Shown: positions 39,794 to 48,190, numbered from the stretch's first letter. The stretch is DNA of 64,000 bases from SG8-41 sp963802355 (GCA_963802355.1 CAWDIV010000015.1:186001-250000); one strand, 5' to 3'. Program-made: numbers and translations. Notes: generated from the letters alone by a model not told the origin.

Positions 39794-40837
39794 TTACGAC
39801 CGTTCCACCGGCAGCTTGCGGTCGTTCCACTCGACCATGCCGTCCTTGAGGTTGTAGACCCGCTCGTAGCCCAATCCGTACAGCATGGCCGCCGCCGTCG
39901 TGCTGCGCACGCCCGAACGGCACACGACCACGATCTGACGTCCCCGTTGTGGATCCAGCTCTCCCGCCCGGTCAAAGAGCTGCCGCAACGGAATCAGAAC
40001 GCTGCCGGGTATATGGCCGAGCTCGCCACTGTATTCGCTGGCTTCGCGCACATCGAGCACGAGCGGAGGGTTTGAATTCGCGAGGAGCCCGCTCACGTCG
40101 TCCGCGGTGAGTTGCCGGACCTTGTTCAATTCGGTCAGATCCGGGAATTTGGCCTTGTCATCGTCGATCGCGCTCTGGTTGGGCTGGAGCACTTCCTGAA
40201 TCTTGTCCGGCATCGGGAAATTGAGGCTGGCCATCAACGCGACGTACTCCTCGCGCGTGCGCCCGGCAATGCGGGGATTGTTGCGCTTCTCCTGCCCGAT
40301 CGTGGAATGCGTGTTGCCCCGATAGTCGTGCGCCGGGAACACCAGCGTCTCGTCGGGCAGCGCGAAGAGCTTCCGGGTGATCGAATCGTATTGCTGGCCC
40401 GAGTCTCCGCCTGCGAAGTCCGCGCGCCCGGTGCCGCCGATCAGCAGCACGTCCCCGGTGTACACACGATCTTCAGCGTGAAGGCTGATGCTGTCTGGGG
40501 TATGGCCCGGCGTATGGAGCACCCGGAGAGCCGCGTCGCCCACCCGGATGATGTCGCCTTGCTCCACGTGCTCGCTCACCGTTGGGACGGGCGCGCGGCG
40601 GTGCATGATCAACCGCGCGCCCGTGAGGTCGCGCAGCTGGAACGATCCGGTAGGGTGGTCAGCGTGCGTGTGCGTGTCGAGCAGAGCGTCGAGCGTCAGG
40701 CGATGGTAAGCGAGGAATGCTAGATAGCGGCTGATGCTCTCCCTGACGGGGTCGATCAGCAATGCCTTGCCCGTGCGCTCGCAGGCGATGACGTAGGTCT
40801 TGCACTTGCCGCGATTGAGTTCGGGAAAATACAACAT
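39794..40837 (-). CDS. MBL-fold hydrolase fused to rhodanese (persulfide dioxygenase-like)
   Basis: 347 residues. The metallo-beta-lactamase fold (1-230) has THTHADH (His56, His58, Asp60, His61), His112 (HTPGHTPDS), Asp129 (YTGDV) and His170 (PAHDY), the iron site of ETHE1/Blh-type persulfide dioxygenases. A rhodanese domain (about 245-347) has active-site Cys306 (VVVCRSGVRS). Such fusions oxidise or transfer sulfane sulfur during sulfide detoxification. The start codon is directly preceded by a GGAAGAGGG Shine-Dalgarno-like run that sits in one arm of a perfect inverted repeat. No frameshift. Confidence 0.9.
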   Translation of the reverse strand: MLYFPELNRGKCKTYVIACERTGKALLIDPVRESISRYLAFLAYHRLTLDALLDTHTHADHPTGSFQLRDLTGARLIMHRRAPVPTVSEHVEQGDIIRVGDAALRVLHTPGHTPDSISLHAEDRVYTGDVLLIGGTGRADFAGGDSGQQYDSITRKLFALPDETLVFPAHDYRGNTHSTIGQEKRNNPRIAGRTREEYVALMASLNFPMPDKIQEVLQPNQSAIDDDKAKFPDLTELNKVRQLTADDVSGLLANSNPPLVLDVREASEYSGELGHIPGSVLIPLRQLFDRAGELDPQRGRQIVVVCRSGVRSTTAAAMLYGLGYERVYNLKDGMVEWNDRKLPVERS

Positions 40838-40839
40838 GC

Positions 40840-40933
40840 GATGCCCTCTTCCCGTCTATTGCAGATCCACGACCTCACATCGGTCGTCACGAATGCCGAC
40901 TCATCATACCTCTTATCGGAGGAAGAGGGCATC
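40840..40933 (-). promoter_or_regulatory. 13-bp inverted repeat enclosing the leader of the MBL-rhodanese gene
   Basis: Arms at 40840-40852 and 40921-40933 (GATGCCCTCTTCC and its exact complement) are separated by 68 nt. In the mRNA the inner arm, GGAAGAGGGCATC, is the Shine-Dalgarno region two bases before AUG, so pairing would hide it. The loop holds a smaller hairpin (CGACC with GGTCG) and a TATGAT that could be a -10 box, in which case the arms would be a DNA operator instead. Confidence 0.6.
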
Positions 40934-41010
40934 ATCCTCGCCGCGCGGCGAGGGGAAATTTCCATCAATCTATTTCATAAAAGATCAGGACACCGTCCGC
41001 CGATTCTTGC

Positions 41011-41051
41011 GCAAAATAAGAACGGGGGAATGCCCAAACATTCCCCCGTTC
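41011..41051 (-). terminator. Intrinsic terminator of the HMGL-like gene
   Basis: Perfect 13-bp stem GAACGGGGGAATG with CATTCCCCCGTTC, loop CCCAAA; read on the minus strand it is followed by TTATTTTGC. About 55 nt past the stop of the HMGL-like gene. Confidence 0.8.
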
Positions 41052-41104
41052 CAATGTCAGAGCCGGGCCTCGCGGTGCCGACCCAACCTTGTCACGATCT
41101 GCGT

Positions 41105-42340
41105 TTACGCTGCAGCGCGTTGCGCGAGGACGTCCTGCGCTATCTTGCGGAACTCGGTTTCTGTCAGCAGCTTCTTGGTCCCTAGGGAATGCTTTTTCAC
41201 CGATGCGGTCATTGCCATGGCCTCTTCGTCGCTCGCCTCGATGCCCATCTCCGCAAGCCATGCCTTGACCGAATCTACGCCGCTGCCCTTGCCCATCACG
41301 ACCTCGGCGGGTGGTTGCCCGACGAACTCCGCGCGCACGGGGAAGAGCTCGGTTGCGTTCTCTTCGCCGCAGTTCTTATACCAGCTCGCGATGATCCCGG
41401 ACTCGATCTGATAGAGCTGCCTGCCGACGACCGGCTTGTTCGACGGCACGTCCACCCCGGTTATTTTCTGCACCAGGTTGGCGAGCGGCGTCAGTTTGCT
41501 GTAGTTGAGTCCGACGTCCACGCCGTACATCGTCAGCAACCCCATGACGGTTTCTTCCATCGGCGTATTTCCGGCGCGCTCGCCGACGCCGAGCACGGTC
41601 GTGTGCAGCACTTCGACGCCCTCCGCGGCGGCCATGATCGTGTTAGCGACGCCCATGCCGAAGTCCTGGTGGAAATGCGCCTCGAGGCGCTTGTTGATGC
41701 GCTTCTTGACCGCGCGCACGAAGTACTGCATCGCATGGGGCGACACGACCCCGAACGTGTCCACCAGGGCGAGCGCGTCCATGTGGCCCTCGGTTGCGAC
41801 GCGGTTGATCAGGTTCAACACCCAGTCCATCTCCGAGCGTGAGAAATCGATGGGGAAGAAAACGACTTCCAACCCGTTCTTTTTGGCGAACAAGGTGGCC
41901 TCGATCGAGGTCTCGATTGCCTTCTCCATCGGCCACTTATAGGCGAGATCGACCATGTGCTGGCTGGATGGAATCTCCATCACCACGCCGTTGACGCCGG
42001 TGTCGATCGCGCGCTGGACGTCCTCCTTCATGCAGCGAGAAAAGGCAAAGATCTGGGGGCCGAGATTGCGCCGGGCGATCTCCTTGATGGCTTCGGCGTC
42101 CGAAGGCGAAACGATGGGCATCCCGGCTTCGATGCGGTGCACGCCGGCTTCCGCCAGCGCTTCGGCGATGCGGATCTTGTCGTCTTTGGTCATGATGATG
42201 CCGGTTTGCTGTTCCCCGTCACGCAGAGTGATGTCGTGGATCTTGATCTGCTTGGCGAACTTGAAATCCTTGCGCACCTCGTCCGCGAAATTCCACTGGC
42301 TCACGAACCAGTTGTGTGTCTTCCAGGGTTGATTTGCCAT
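41105..42340 (-). CDS. HMGL-like acyltransferase (homocitrate/citramalate/2-isopropylmalate synthase family)
   Basis: 411 residues. TIM-barrel DRE-family enzyme that joins an acyl-CoA to a 2-oxoacid: IKIHDITLRDGEQQTG (Arg40-Asp41 metal/substrate site), GVHRIEAGMPIVSPSD, LEAHFHQDFGMGVANT (metal HxH) and GVGERAGNTPMEETVMGL. It lacks the C-terminal LeuA regulatory domain, so it is not a standard feedback-inhibited LeuA. It could make citramalate, homocitrate or a related acid. It lies near leuCD and a tricarboxylate transporter, which process the same class of acids, but is separated by 350 nt with a dispersed repeat. Confidence 0.85.
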   Translation of the reverse strand: MANQPWKTHNWFVSQWNFADEVRKDFKFAKQIKIHDITLRDGEQQTGIIMTKDDKIRIAEALAEAGVHRIEAGMPIVSPSDAEAIKEIARRNLGPQIFAFSRCMKEDVQRAIDTGVNGVVMEIPSSQHMVDLAYKWPMEKAIETSIEATLFAKKNGLEVVFFPIDFSRSEMDWVLNLINRVATEGHMDALALVDTFGVVSPHAMQYFVRAVKKRINKRLEAHFHQDFGMGVANTIMAAAEGVEVLHTTVLGVGERAGNTPMEETVMGLLTMYGVDVGLNYSKLTPLANLVQKITGVDVPSNKPVVGRQLYQIESGIIASWYKNCGEENATELFPVRAEFVGQPPAEVVMGKGSGVDSVKAWLAEMGIEASDEEAMAMTASVKKHSLGTKKLLTETEFRKIAQDVLAQRAAA

Positions 42341-42672
42341 TTGGCGCTCCTTGCGCGTTGGATGATATCTGAACAGTTGCCTACCGCGCGGTCAGCTTCG
42401 CGTACGCAGCAAAATCACCGGTCTTGCTGGTCGAGGGACCGCTGCGTCTAAAAGCCGCTCTCTCGGGTGGCCGGGAATGGGAGGCTAACGTATTATTGAT
42501 CATTTCGAAACCGGATGACAATCCGGACTCGCTCGACGCTCCCCTCGCCCCTCGGGAGAGGGGTTGGGGGTGAGGGATCGAGCATCGTAAGGAAGTTACG
42601 TAAGGCTCGATAATTTTCAGAAAACATCACGCGACTGTCAAGGCGAAGCGGCAAACCCAGGGCACAGAAACT
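42341..42672. other. Spacer with a dispersed repeat
   Basis: No gene seen. Holds the second copy of the long intergenic repeat and, within it, a short CCGGAT/ATCCGG hairpin (CCGGATGACAATCCGG near 42511) absent from copy 1. Confidence 0.5.
42493..42613. repeat. Dispersed intergenic repeat, copy 2
   Basis: Same blocks as 10859-10964: TTATTGATCATT, GCTCGACGCTCCCC, GGGAGAGGGGTTGG, GGGATCGAGC, GTTACGTAAGGCTCGATAA. A 26-nt insert follows the first block here. Upstream of the HMGL-like gene. Confidence 0.8.
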
Positions 42673-42700
42673 GCCTACCGCTTACCGTTTACCGCTTGCG
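42673..42700. repeat. Heptamer array GCTTACC overlapping the deacetylase stop codon
   Basis: GCCTACC, GCTTACC, GTTTACC, GCTTGCG in one 7-nt phase; the stop codon of the deacetylase lies in the third unit. Confidence 0.55.
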
Positions 42701-43561
42701 GGCCTTTAGATACCAGTCCAGAATCTGCGCCCCGTTCCAGATGAGCACATTCTTGTGCTTTCTCAACCGGCGGAACACGGTCTCGACATACTTGATGCGG
42801 TGGGGCACCCCTGAAATATAGGCGTGCAGCGCGATTGCCATCACCTTGGGCCGGTCCTTGCCTTCGCGATAAACGCGATCGAAGTAATCCATGCAGCGCG
42901 TGACGAATTCCCCCGCCTGATGGTGCTGCACCACCATCATCGAGATGTCGTTGAGCTCCAGGGTATAGGGCATCGTCACCAGACTCCCGCCCCGTGTCCG
43001 GATCGTGCACGGCTCGTCGTCTATGACCCAGTCGGCGATATATTTGATGCCGGCCGCGGCCAGCAGCTCGGGCGTTTCCAGAGTTTCAGTGAGCCCGGGT
43101 CCCATCCATCCCACCGGACGCCGGCCGGTGAATTCCCTCAGCACTTTGACGGAGCGGCGGATCATGCCCGCCTGATCCGGCTCGAGGTGGATCGGCCGCT
43201 GATCGTAGGAATGGCCCATAAACTCCCAGCCGGCGTCGCGCGCGGCTTTGGCCACGCGCGGGTAGTCGAGGCACACGCGGGCGTTGATCGAAAGCGATGG
43301 AACGATCTTAAGCTCGTCGAGCAGCGCCTTCATGCGCCAGAAACCGACGCGCATGCCGTACTCGTGCCATCCCCAGTGCGGCACGTCGGGGAGCTGCGTG
43401 ACGCCGGTCGGCGGCGGCAGGGCCTGGCGCGGCATCGGCCTGCCGATGTCCCACACTTCGATGTTGACTACCGGCCATACCACGACGCGAGCCTTCTCCG
43501 GCAAGGTGAGCGGCGGGCGATCGACGATGGCGGAGTAACGCAGGCGTTTCGCGGGAATCAT
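42689..43561 (-). CDS. Polysaccharide deacetylase / allantoinase-PuuE-like protein
   Basis: 290 residues of the NodB-like carbohydrate esterase 4 fold. VVWPVVNIEVWDIGRPMP (where many members have a metal Asp), HWGWHEYGMRVGFWR, GWEFMGHSYDQRP (metal His) and GRRPVGWMGPGLTET. The first motif lacks the usual DxEE acid cluster, which is typical of the PuuE/allantoinase-like branch rather than true chitin deacetylases. No signal peptide, so probably cytoplasmic and acting on small amides. Fifteen nt after leuD, likely co-transcribed. Confidence 0.82.
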   Translation of the reverse strand: MIPAKRLRYSAIVDRPPLTLPEKARVVVWPVVNIEVWDIGRPMPRQALPPPTGVTQLPDVPHWGWHEYGMRVGFWRMKALLDELKIVPSLSINARVCLDYPRVAKAARDAGWEFMGHSYDQRPIHLEPDQAGMIRRSVKVLREFTGRRPVGWMGPGLTETLETPELLAAAGIKYIADWVIDDEPCTIRTRGGSLVTMPYTLELNDISMMVVQHHQAGEFVTRCMDYFDRVYREGKDRPKVMAIALHAYISGVPHRIKYVETVFRRLRKHKNVLIWNGAQILDWYLKARKR

Positions 43562-43576
43562 GATTTCATCGCGCCT

Positions 43577-44200
43577 TTACGGCCTATCGACGATCTCGTA
43601 GAACCACTGCCTCTCGTTGCGGTCGTTGGCTTCGAACGCTGCGAGCTCGTTGCGGTATTGATCCGTGCGGGCAATATCGTCCAGTCCCTCGAGGAGGCAC
43701 TTCTTGCGCACCGGGTGGATGTCGAAATGGTGTACCTGCCCGGCCGGATCGGTGACCGTCTGCGCAGGCAGATCGACGGTGATCGTAGCGCCGGGCCGGT
43801 CGCGCAGAGCTTTCCGGATCGCTGCACACGCGGTCTCCGCAAGGACCACGGTGAGCAATCCATTCTTCGCGCAGTTGTTGGCGTGGATATCACCGAAGCT
43901 GGGCGCGATGACGCAGCGAATACCGAATTCGTGCAAAGCGTACACGGCGCTCTCGCGTGACGAGCCGCAGCCCCAGTTGCAGTCGGAAACGATGATCCGT
44001 GCCCGGCGAAAGGGATCGGCATTGAGGATATGCTCCTTCTCGGTCCCGTCGGGGTAAAACCGCAGGTCGTGGAACAGGACGTCCCGGTACTTCGGTCCGC
44101 GCGGTACTTTGTTGAAGCGCGAAGGACAAAGCTGATTCGTGTCGACATTGGCTTCGTCGATCGGCGCCGCAATCGCAGTCAGTTTCGTAAATGGCTGCAC
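43577..44200 (-). CDS. leuD: 3-isopropylmalate dehydratase small subunit (or related hydrolyase)
   Basis: 207 residues from the GTG before QPFTKLTAIAAP. Swivelling domain of the aconitase superfamily: DEANVDTNQLCPSRF, DCNWGCGSSRESAVYALHEFGIRCVIAPSFGDI (the GxGSSRE phosphate/carboxylate site). The C-terminus DQYRNELAAFEANDRNERQW is LeuD-like. Works with leuC upstream. The pair lies with tctBA rather than leuB, so its acid may be other than isopropylmalate. Confidence 0.85.
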   Translation of the reverse strand: MQPFTKLTAIAAPIDEANVDTNQLCPSRFNKVPRGPKYRDVLFHDLRFYPDGTEKEHILNADPFRRARIIVSDCNWGCGSSRESAVYALHEFGIRCVIAPSFGDIHANNCAKNGLLTVVLAETACAAIRKALRDRPGATITVDLPAQTVTDPAGQVHHFDIHPVRKKCLLEGLDDIARTDQYRNELAAFEANDRNERQWFYEIVDRP

Positions 44201-44218
44201 GTGAAACCCCAAAGTTCA

Positions 44219-44369
44219 ATTGAACCGCCAAGGCCGCCAAGGCCACCAAGAAAAATCCAGTTACAAAAACCAATTCGGTTCAGATTAGCTTGGTACCTCC
44301 ACCGTTTTCGCGGCTTCCATTCGATCCCTTCGTTCTTCTTGGCGTGCTTGGCGGCCTTGGCGGTTCAAT
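44219..44369. repeat. Head-to-head 9-mer arrays CCGCCAAGG in the leuC-leuD spacer
   Basis: 44225-44251: CCGCCAAGG, CCGCCAAGG, CCACCAAGA. 44337-44363: TCTTGGCGT, GCTTGGCGG, CCTTGGCGG, the inverse units. Both are bordered by TTCAAT/ATTGAA, and the right copy overlaps the leuC stop codon. Same design as the heptamer arrays with a 9-nt unit. Confidence 0.85.
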
Positions 44370-45771
44370 CCTTCAACAGCTCGCGCACGTCGGTGATGCG
44401 CCCCTTGAGCGCGGCGGCGGCCGCCATCGCCGGACTGAGCAAATGCGTTCGGCCGCCGGTCCCCTGGCGGCCACGGAAGTTGCGGTTCGAAGTAGAGGCG
44501 CAGCGCTCGCCCGGTCTGAGCTGATCCCCGTTCAGCGCGGTGCAGAGCGAGCAGCCGGGCTCGCGCCATTCGAATCCGGCCGCCATGAACACCCGGTCGA
44601 GACCTTCGTCCTCGGCCTGCCGCTTCACCGTACCTGAGCCCGGTACCACCCACGCCGGAATCGCCGCCTTTCCCCGGCGCGCGACCTCCGCGGCCGCGCG
44701 CAAGTCCTCGATCCTGGAGTTGGTGCAGGAGCCGATGAATACACGGTCGATCTTTATCTCCTGGAGCAGCATTCCGGGCGCGAGTCCCATGTAGTCCAGT
44801 GCGGCAGCATACTCGGCACGCTTCTTTTCGTCTCCCGCGTCGTCCGCGTCCGGCACCCGGCTGGTGACCGGCAGCGCCTGCGCCGGATTAGTTCCCCAGG
44901 TCACCATGGGCGCGACCGCAGCACCGTCGAGCGCAACTTCCCTGTCGAACGCCGCCCCCGTGTCCGAAGGCACCGATCTCCACCAGTCGAGCGCTTTTTC
45001 CCACGCCGCGCCGCTGGGCGCGTACGGCCTGCCTTCCATGTACATATAGGTTGCGTCGTCCGGAGCCACCATGCCGGCGCGCGCTCCCGCCTCGATCGAC
45101 ATGTTGCAAACGGTCATGCGGCCTTCCATGCCCATGCCTCTGACCGTCGCGCCTGCGTACTCGATCACGTGGCCCGCCCCGCCACTCACGCCGATCCGGG
45201 AGATGATGGCGAGTATCAGGTCCTTGGCAGATACGCCGGGTCCAAGATCGCCATCGACCGTGATCCGCAGGGTTGCGGGCCTGCGCTGCCAGAGCTGTTG
45301 AGTCGCCATCACGTGCATCACTTCCGAGGCACCCGCGCCGAACGCGATGCTGCCGAACGCGCCATGAGTCGACGTATGCGAGTCGGCGCCGATGATGATC
45401 AGCCCCGGCTGGGTGATGCCCTGCTCGGGCGGCACGATGTGCAATATGCCCTGCCGCGGATCATCGATGCCGAAGAGCATGACGCCGTGCTTCGCCGCGT
45501 TCGCATGCAGCCCGATCACCATATTCCGGATTTCTGGATTCGCGATTCCGTCCACTCCCTTTTCGCGCCCACTCGTCGGGACGTAGTGGTCGGTGAAGGC
45601 GAAAACCTGCCGCGGACGCGCGACCGGGCGTCGCTTCGCTTCGAGCGCGGTAAACGCGTGATTCGAGCCCTCGTGTATGAAGAGCCGATCGACGTACAGC
45701 AGCCATTCGCCGTCCTCTTCGGTGACGACGTGGCGGTTCCAGATCTTCTCGAACATGGTCTTTGCCGACAT
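44365..45771 (-). CDS. leuC: 3-isopropylmalate dehydratase large subunit (or related hydrolyase)
   Basis: 468 residues, normal for LeuC. Holds the [4Fe-4S] cluster of an aconitase-family hydrolyase: cysteines in VFIGSCTNSRIEDL and CSLCTALNGD. N-terminus AKTMFEKIWNRHVVTEEDGEWLLYVDR; ADSHTSTHGAFGSIAFGAGASEV contains the catalytic His/Asp region. Together with leuD it interconverts a 2- and 3-hydroxy acid via an unsaturated intermediate. Encoded 135 nt downstream of tctA, likely one operon (tctB-tctA-leuC-leuD-deacetylase). No frameshift. Confidence 0.88.
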   Translation of the reverse strand: MSAKTMFEKIWNRHVVTEEDGEWLLYVDRLFIHEGSNHAFTALEAKRRPVARPRQVFAFTDHYVPTSGREKGVDGIANPEIRNMVIGLHANAAKHGVMLFGIDDPRQGILHIVPPEQGITQPGLIIIGADSHTSTHGAFGSIAFGAGASEVMHVMATQQLWQRRPATLRITVDGDLGPGVSAKDLILAIISRIGVSGGAGHVIEYAGATVRGMGMEGRMTVCNMSIEAGARAGMVAPDDATYMYMEGRPYAPSGAAWEKALDWWRSVPSDTGAAFDREVALDGAAVAPMVTWGTNPAQALPVTSRVPDADDAGDEKKRAEYAAALDYMGLAPGMLLQEIKIDRVFIGSCTNSRIEDLRAAAEVARRGKAAIPAWVVPGSGTVKRQAEDEGLDRVFMAAGFEWREPGCSLCTALNGDQLRPGERCASTSNRNFRGRQGTGGRTHLLSPAMAAAAALKGRITDVRELLKD

Positions 45772-45906
45772 GCGGCTGCCTTCACTTCATCAAGCGCGGT
45801 AGGCTATGCCGATCTGCTGGTATTTGCGACGGGAGAAACGCGGGGCCGGCCATGGTCCGGTCCCGATTCTCCCGTGATCTTCCGATGACTCCGCGCCCGA
45901 TCCGTC

Positions 45907-47421
45907 TCAGGCCGTCTCGGTACTGGATCTTGCGCGCCAGGCCTTGAGCCGCGGCAGTATGAAGGGAAAAAGTAGCGAGAAGATGGACAGCGCGACGAGC
46001 GTGACGCAGATCACGCTGCCGACGAAGATCTTCGGGTTGCCGCCCGAAATCGTCATCGCCTGCCTGAAGGACTGCTCCATGATACCGCCCAGCACGAGGG
46101 ACAGCACCATGGGCGCGACCGGGATGTCGACCTTCCGGAATATGTAGCCCATGATACCGAAGATGAGCCCGAAATAGAGCTCCACCGGGTTGCCGTTGAT
46201 GGCGTAAATACCGATCGTGGAGATCGCGAGTATCAGCGGCATCAGAATGCCACTGGGTATGTAGAGCAGGCGCACGAAGATGCCGATGAGCGGCAGGTTG
46301 AGGATGAGCAGCATGATGTTGCCGATGTACATGCTGTCGATCAGGCCCCATACCAGGTCGGGACGGTTCTGGAAGAGCAGCGGTCCGGGCTGGATGCCAT
46401 ACATGATGAACGCGCCCAGCATCACCGCGGTCGCGCCCCCCCCAGGTATGCCGAGAGTGAGCAGCGGCACCATGGCGCCTGCCGTATCGGCGTTGTTCGC
46501 CGCCTCGGGACCTGCAACGCCTTCGATCGCACCCGTACCGAAGAGCGCCGGGTTCTTCGACATGCGCTTTTCCCAGACGTAGGACATGATCGAGGCGATC
46601 GTGCCGCCCGCGCCGGGCAGCACGCCGATGACGAAACCGACCACGCCGCCGCGCATGATGGGCATGACCGAGCGGTTCCATTCGTCCTTCGTGAGCCAGA
46701 GCCTGCCGGAAAGCTTGATGATCTGGGGCCGGACACCCTTGCTCATCTCCTCCATGGTAACGAACACCTCGGCGATCGCGAACAAGCCGACGACCGCGAT
46801 GATGAAGCCTACACCGTCCTGCAGCTCCGGCACGCCCATCGTGTAGCGCGGCTGGCCGCTCTGCAGGTCGATACCGATGGTCGCGATCATCAAACCCAGT
46901 ATGGTCGAGATCATGGCCTTGGCCGGCGACTTTCCGGCGAGCGCGGAAACCGCGGTCATCGCGAAGAACATGAGCGTGAAGTACTCCGCCGGCCCGAACT
47001 TGAGCGCCATCGTGGTGAGCGGAAGCGCGAACAGCGTCAGGCCGATCACGCCGAGCGTGCCGGCGATGAACGAGGCAATCGCGGAAACGGCGAGCGCGGC
47101 TCCCGCGCGCCCCTTTCTTGCCATCTGGTATCCGTCCAGGGTGGTCATGACGGAGGACGCCTCGCCCGGCGTATTGATCAATATCGCGGTCGTCGATCCG
47201 CCGTAGCGCGCGCCGTAGAAAATTCCGCACATCATGATGAGGGCGGAGGTCGGGTTCATCCCGTAGGTCACGGGTATGAGCAGCGCGATGCCCGCCGAAG
47301 GCCCGATCCCGGGCAAAACGCCGATGATGGTGCCTAGAAAACAGCCGAGAAACGTGTACCAGAGATTGATCGGCTGCAGACAAACCGCAAAACCATTGTA
47401 GATGTGCGTCAGCGTATCCAT
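45907..47421 (-). CDS. tctA: Tripartite tricarboxylate transporter permease TctA
   Basis: 504 residues with about 12 transmembrane helices. MDTLTHIYNGFAVCLQPINLWYTFLGC, GVLPGIGPSAGIALLIPVTYGMNPTSALIMM, YGGSTTAILINTPGEASSVMTT and LPGAGGTIASIMSYVWEKRMSK are the two conserved TctA repeats. Sodium-coupled uptake of citrate or similar acids handed over by a TctC protein. No TctC is next to it. Seven nt after tctB. Confidence 0.95.
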   Translation of the reverse strand: MDTLTHIYNGFAVCLQPINLWYTFLGCFLGTIIGVLPGIGPSAGIALLIPVTYGMNPTSALIMMCGIFYGARYGGSTTAILINTPGEASSVMTTLDGYQMARKGRAGAALAVSAIASFIAGTLGVIGLTLFALPLTTMALKFGPAEYFTLMFFAMTAVSALAGKSPAKAMISTILGLMIATIGIDLQSGQPRYTMGVPELQDGVGFIIAVVGLFAIAEVFVTMEEMSKGVRPQIIKLSGRLWLTKDEWNRSVMPIMRGGVVGFVIGVLPGAGGTIASIMSYVWEKRMSKNPALFGTGAIEGVAGPEAANNADTAGAMVPLLTLGIPGGGATAVMLGAFIMYGIQPGPLLFQNRPDLVWGLIDSMYIGNIMLLILNLPLIGIFVRLLYIPSGILMPLILAISTIGIYAINGNPVELYFGLIFGIMGYIFRKVDIPVAPMVLSLVLGGIMEQSFRQAMTISGGNPKIFVGSVICVTLVALSIFSLLFPFILPRLKAWRARSSTETA

Positions 47422-47428
47422 TTGCAGC

Positions 47429-47971
47429 CTACTTGGGGGATCCGAAGACCGACTTGAACAAATTGACGATGAAATTGACCACCGCGATGATGGCGTCGCT
47501 GATCCAGCTGATAGCCTCCACCCCGCGCGGCAGATTGACATCGAGCTTGACGAACATGATGTAGCTCAGGATGCTGAACAGCGCGGCTGTCAGCGCGTTG
47601 ACGACCCACTTGCCGCGGTTGAACCAGGCCATCAGCGCCAGCAGGTATAGCGCAGTGGCGACGATATAGCCCAGCGGCTGAAATGCGACGTAGTAGAGTC
47701 CCGTCCACACCGCCACGCAGGCGATCACTCTAACGACGCGCCATTCGAACGGGCTTTCGTCCCTTGACTGCGATGCGGTGGTCTTGCGTTGCTTCCAAAG
47801 CTCGAGGGCCAGCATGCCCGCGGCAAACAACAGCGCGAATCCGAGCAGCCGGGGAAATGCCTTGGGTCCCAACGGGTCCCCGATTTCCAGGGATGGAATC
47901 AGCGTGGTCGCGTAGAAATAGACCACAGCAATGATGATGGTGCTGATTAAGATGACCCGGTCGGTCATCAT
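47429..47971 (-). CDS. tctB: Tripartite tricarboxylate transporter small subunit TctB
   Basis: 180 residues with four predicted membrane helices (MMTDRVILISTIIIAVVYFYAT, PRLLGFALLFAAGMLALEL, VIACVAVWTGLYYVAF and a C-terminal pair). Typical TctB size and order before tctA. It is the first gene of its transcript; the divergent acnA gene is 319 nt away. Confidence 0.92.
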   Translation of the reverse strand: MMTDRVILISTIIIAVVYFYATTLIPSLEIGDPLGPKAFPRLLGFALLFAAGMLALELWKQRKTTASQSRDESPFEWRVVRVIACVAVWTGLYYVAFQPLGYIVATALYLLALMAWFNRGKWVVNALTAALFSILSYIMFVKLDVNLPRGVEAISWISDAIIAVVNFIVNLFKSVFGSPK

Positions 47972-48090
47972 GATGATCTCCTCCGCTCGCGCCCGCTGAT
48001 ATTCGTATGGGATCTGCGACTTCCCGTCGCCGTCCCTTGCGCCGCGCCAACATCTTACCCAAGTTTGTGGGAACTGTCCTGCTTTGACTT

Positions 48091-48157
48091 AGGAGTGTGT
48101 CGGACTGTGTCCCGACACACTCCTGTAGCGCGTGTTGGACCACCAAGTCCGACACGC
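48091..48157. repeat. Two adjacent hairpins with GTGTCGGAC core
   Basis: 48091-48124: perfect 13-bp stem AGGAGTGTGTCGG with CCGACACACTCCT. 48130-48157: 11-bp stem GCGTGTTGGAC with GTCCGACACGC (one G-T pair). Both share the GTGT(C/T)GGAC text. They lie between the divergent tctB and acnA promoters. Confidence 0.8.
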
Positions 48158-48184
48158 TGCTAGGCTCTATGGCGCGGCGCAATA

Positions 48185-48190
48185 TATAAT
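48185..48190 (+). promoter_or_regulatory. -10 box for acnA
   Basis: TATAAT within AATATATAATTCC; the -35 region is poor. It would give a leader of about 95 nt before the acnA ATG. Confidence 0.45.
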
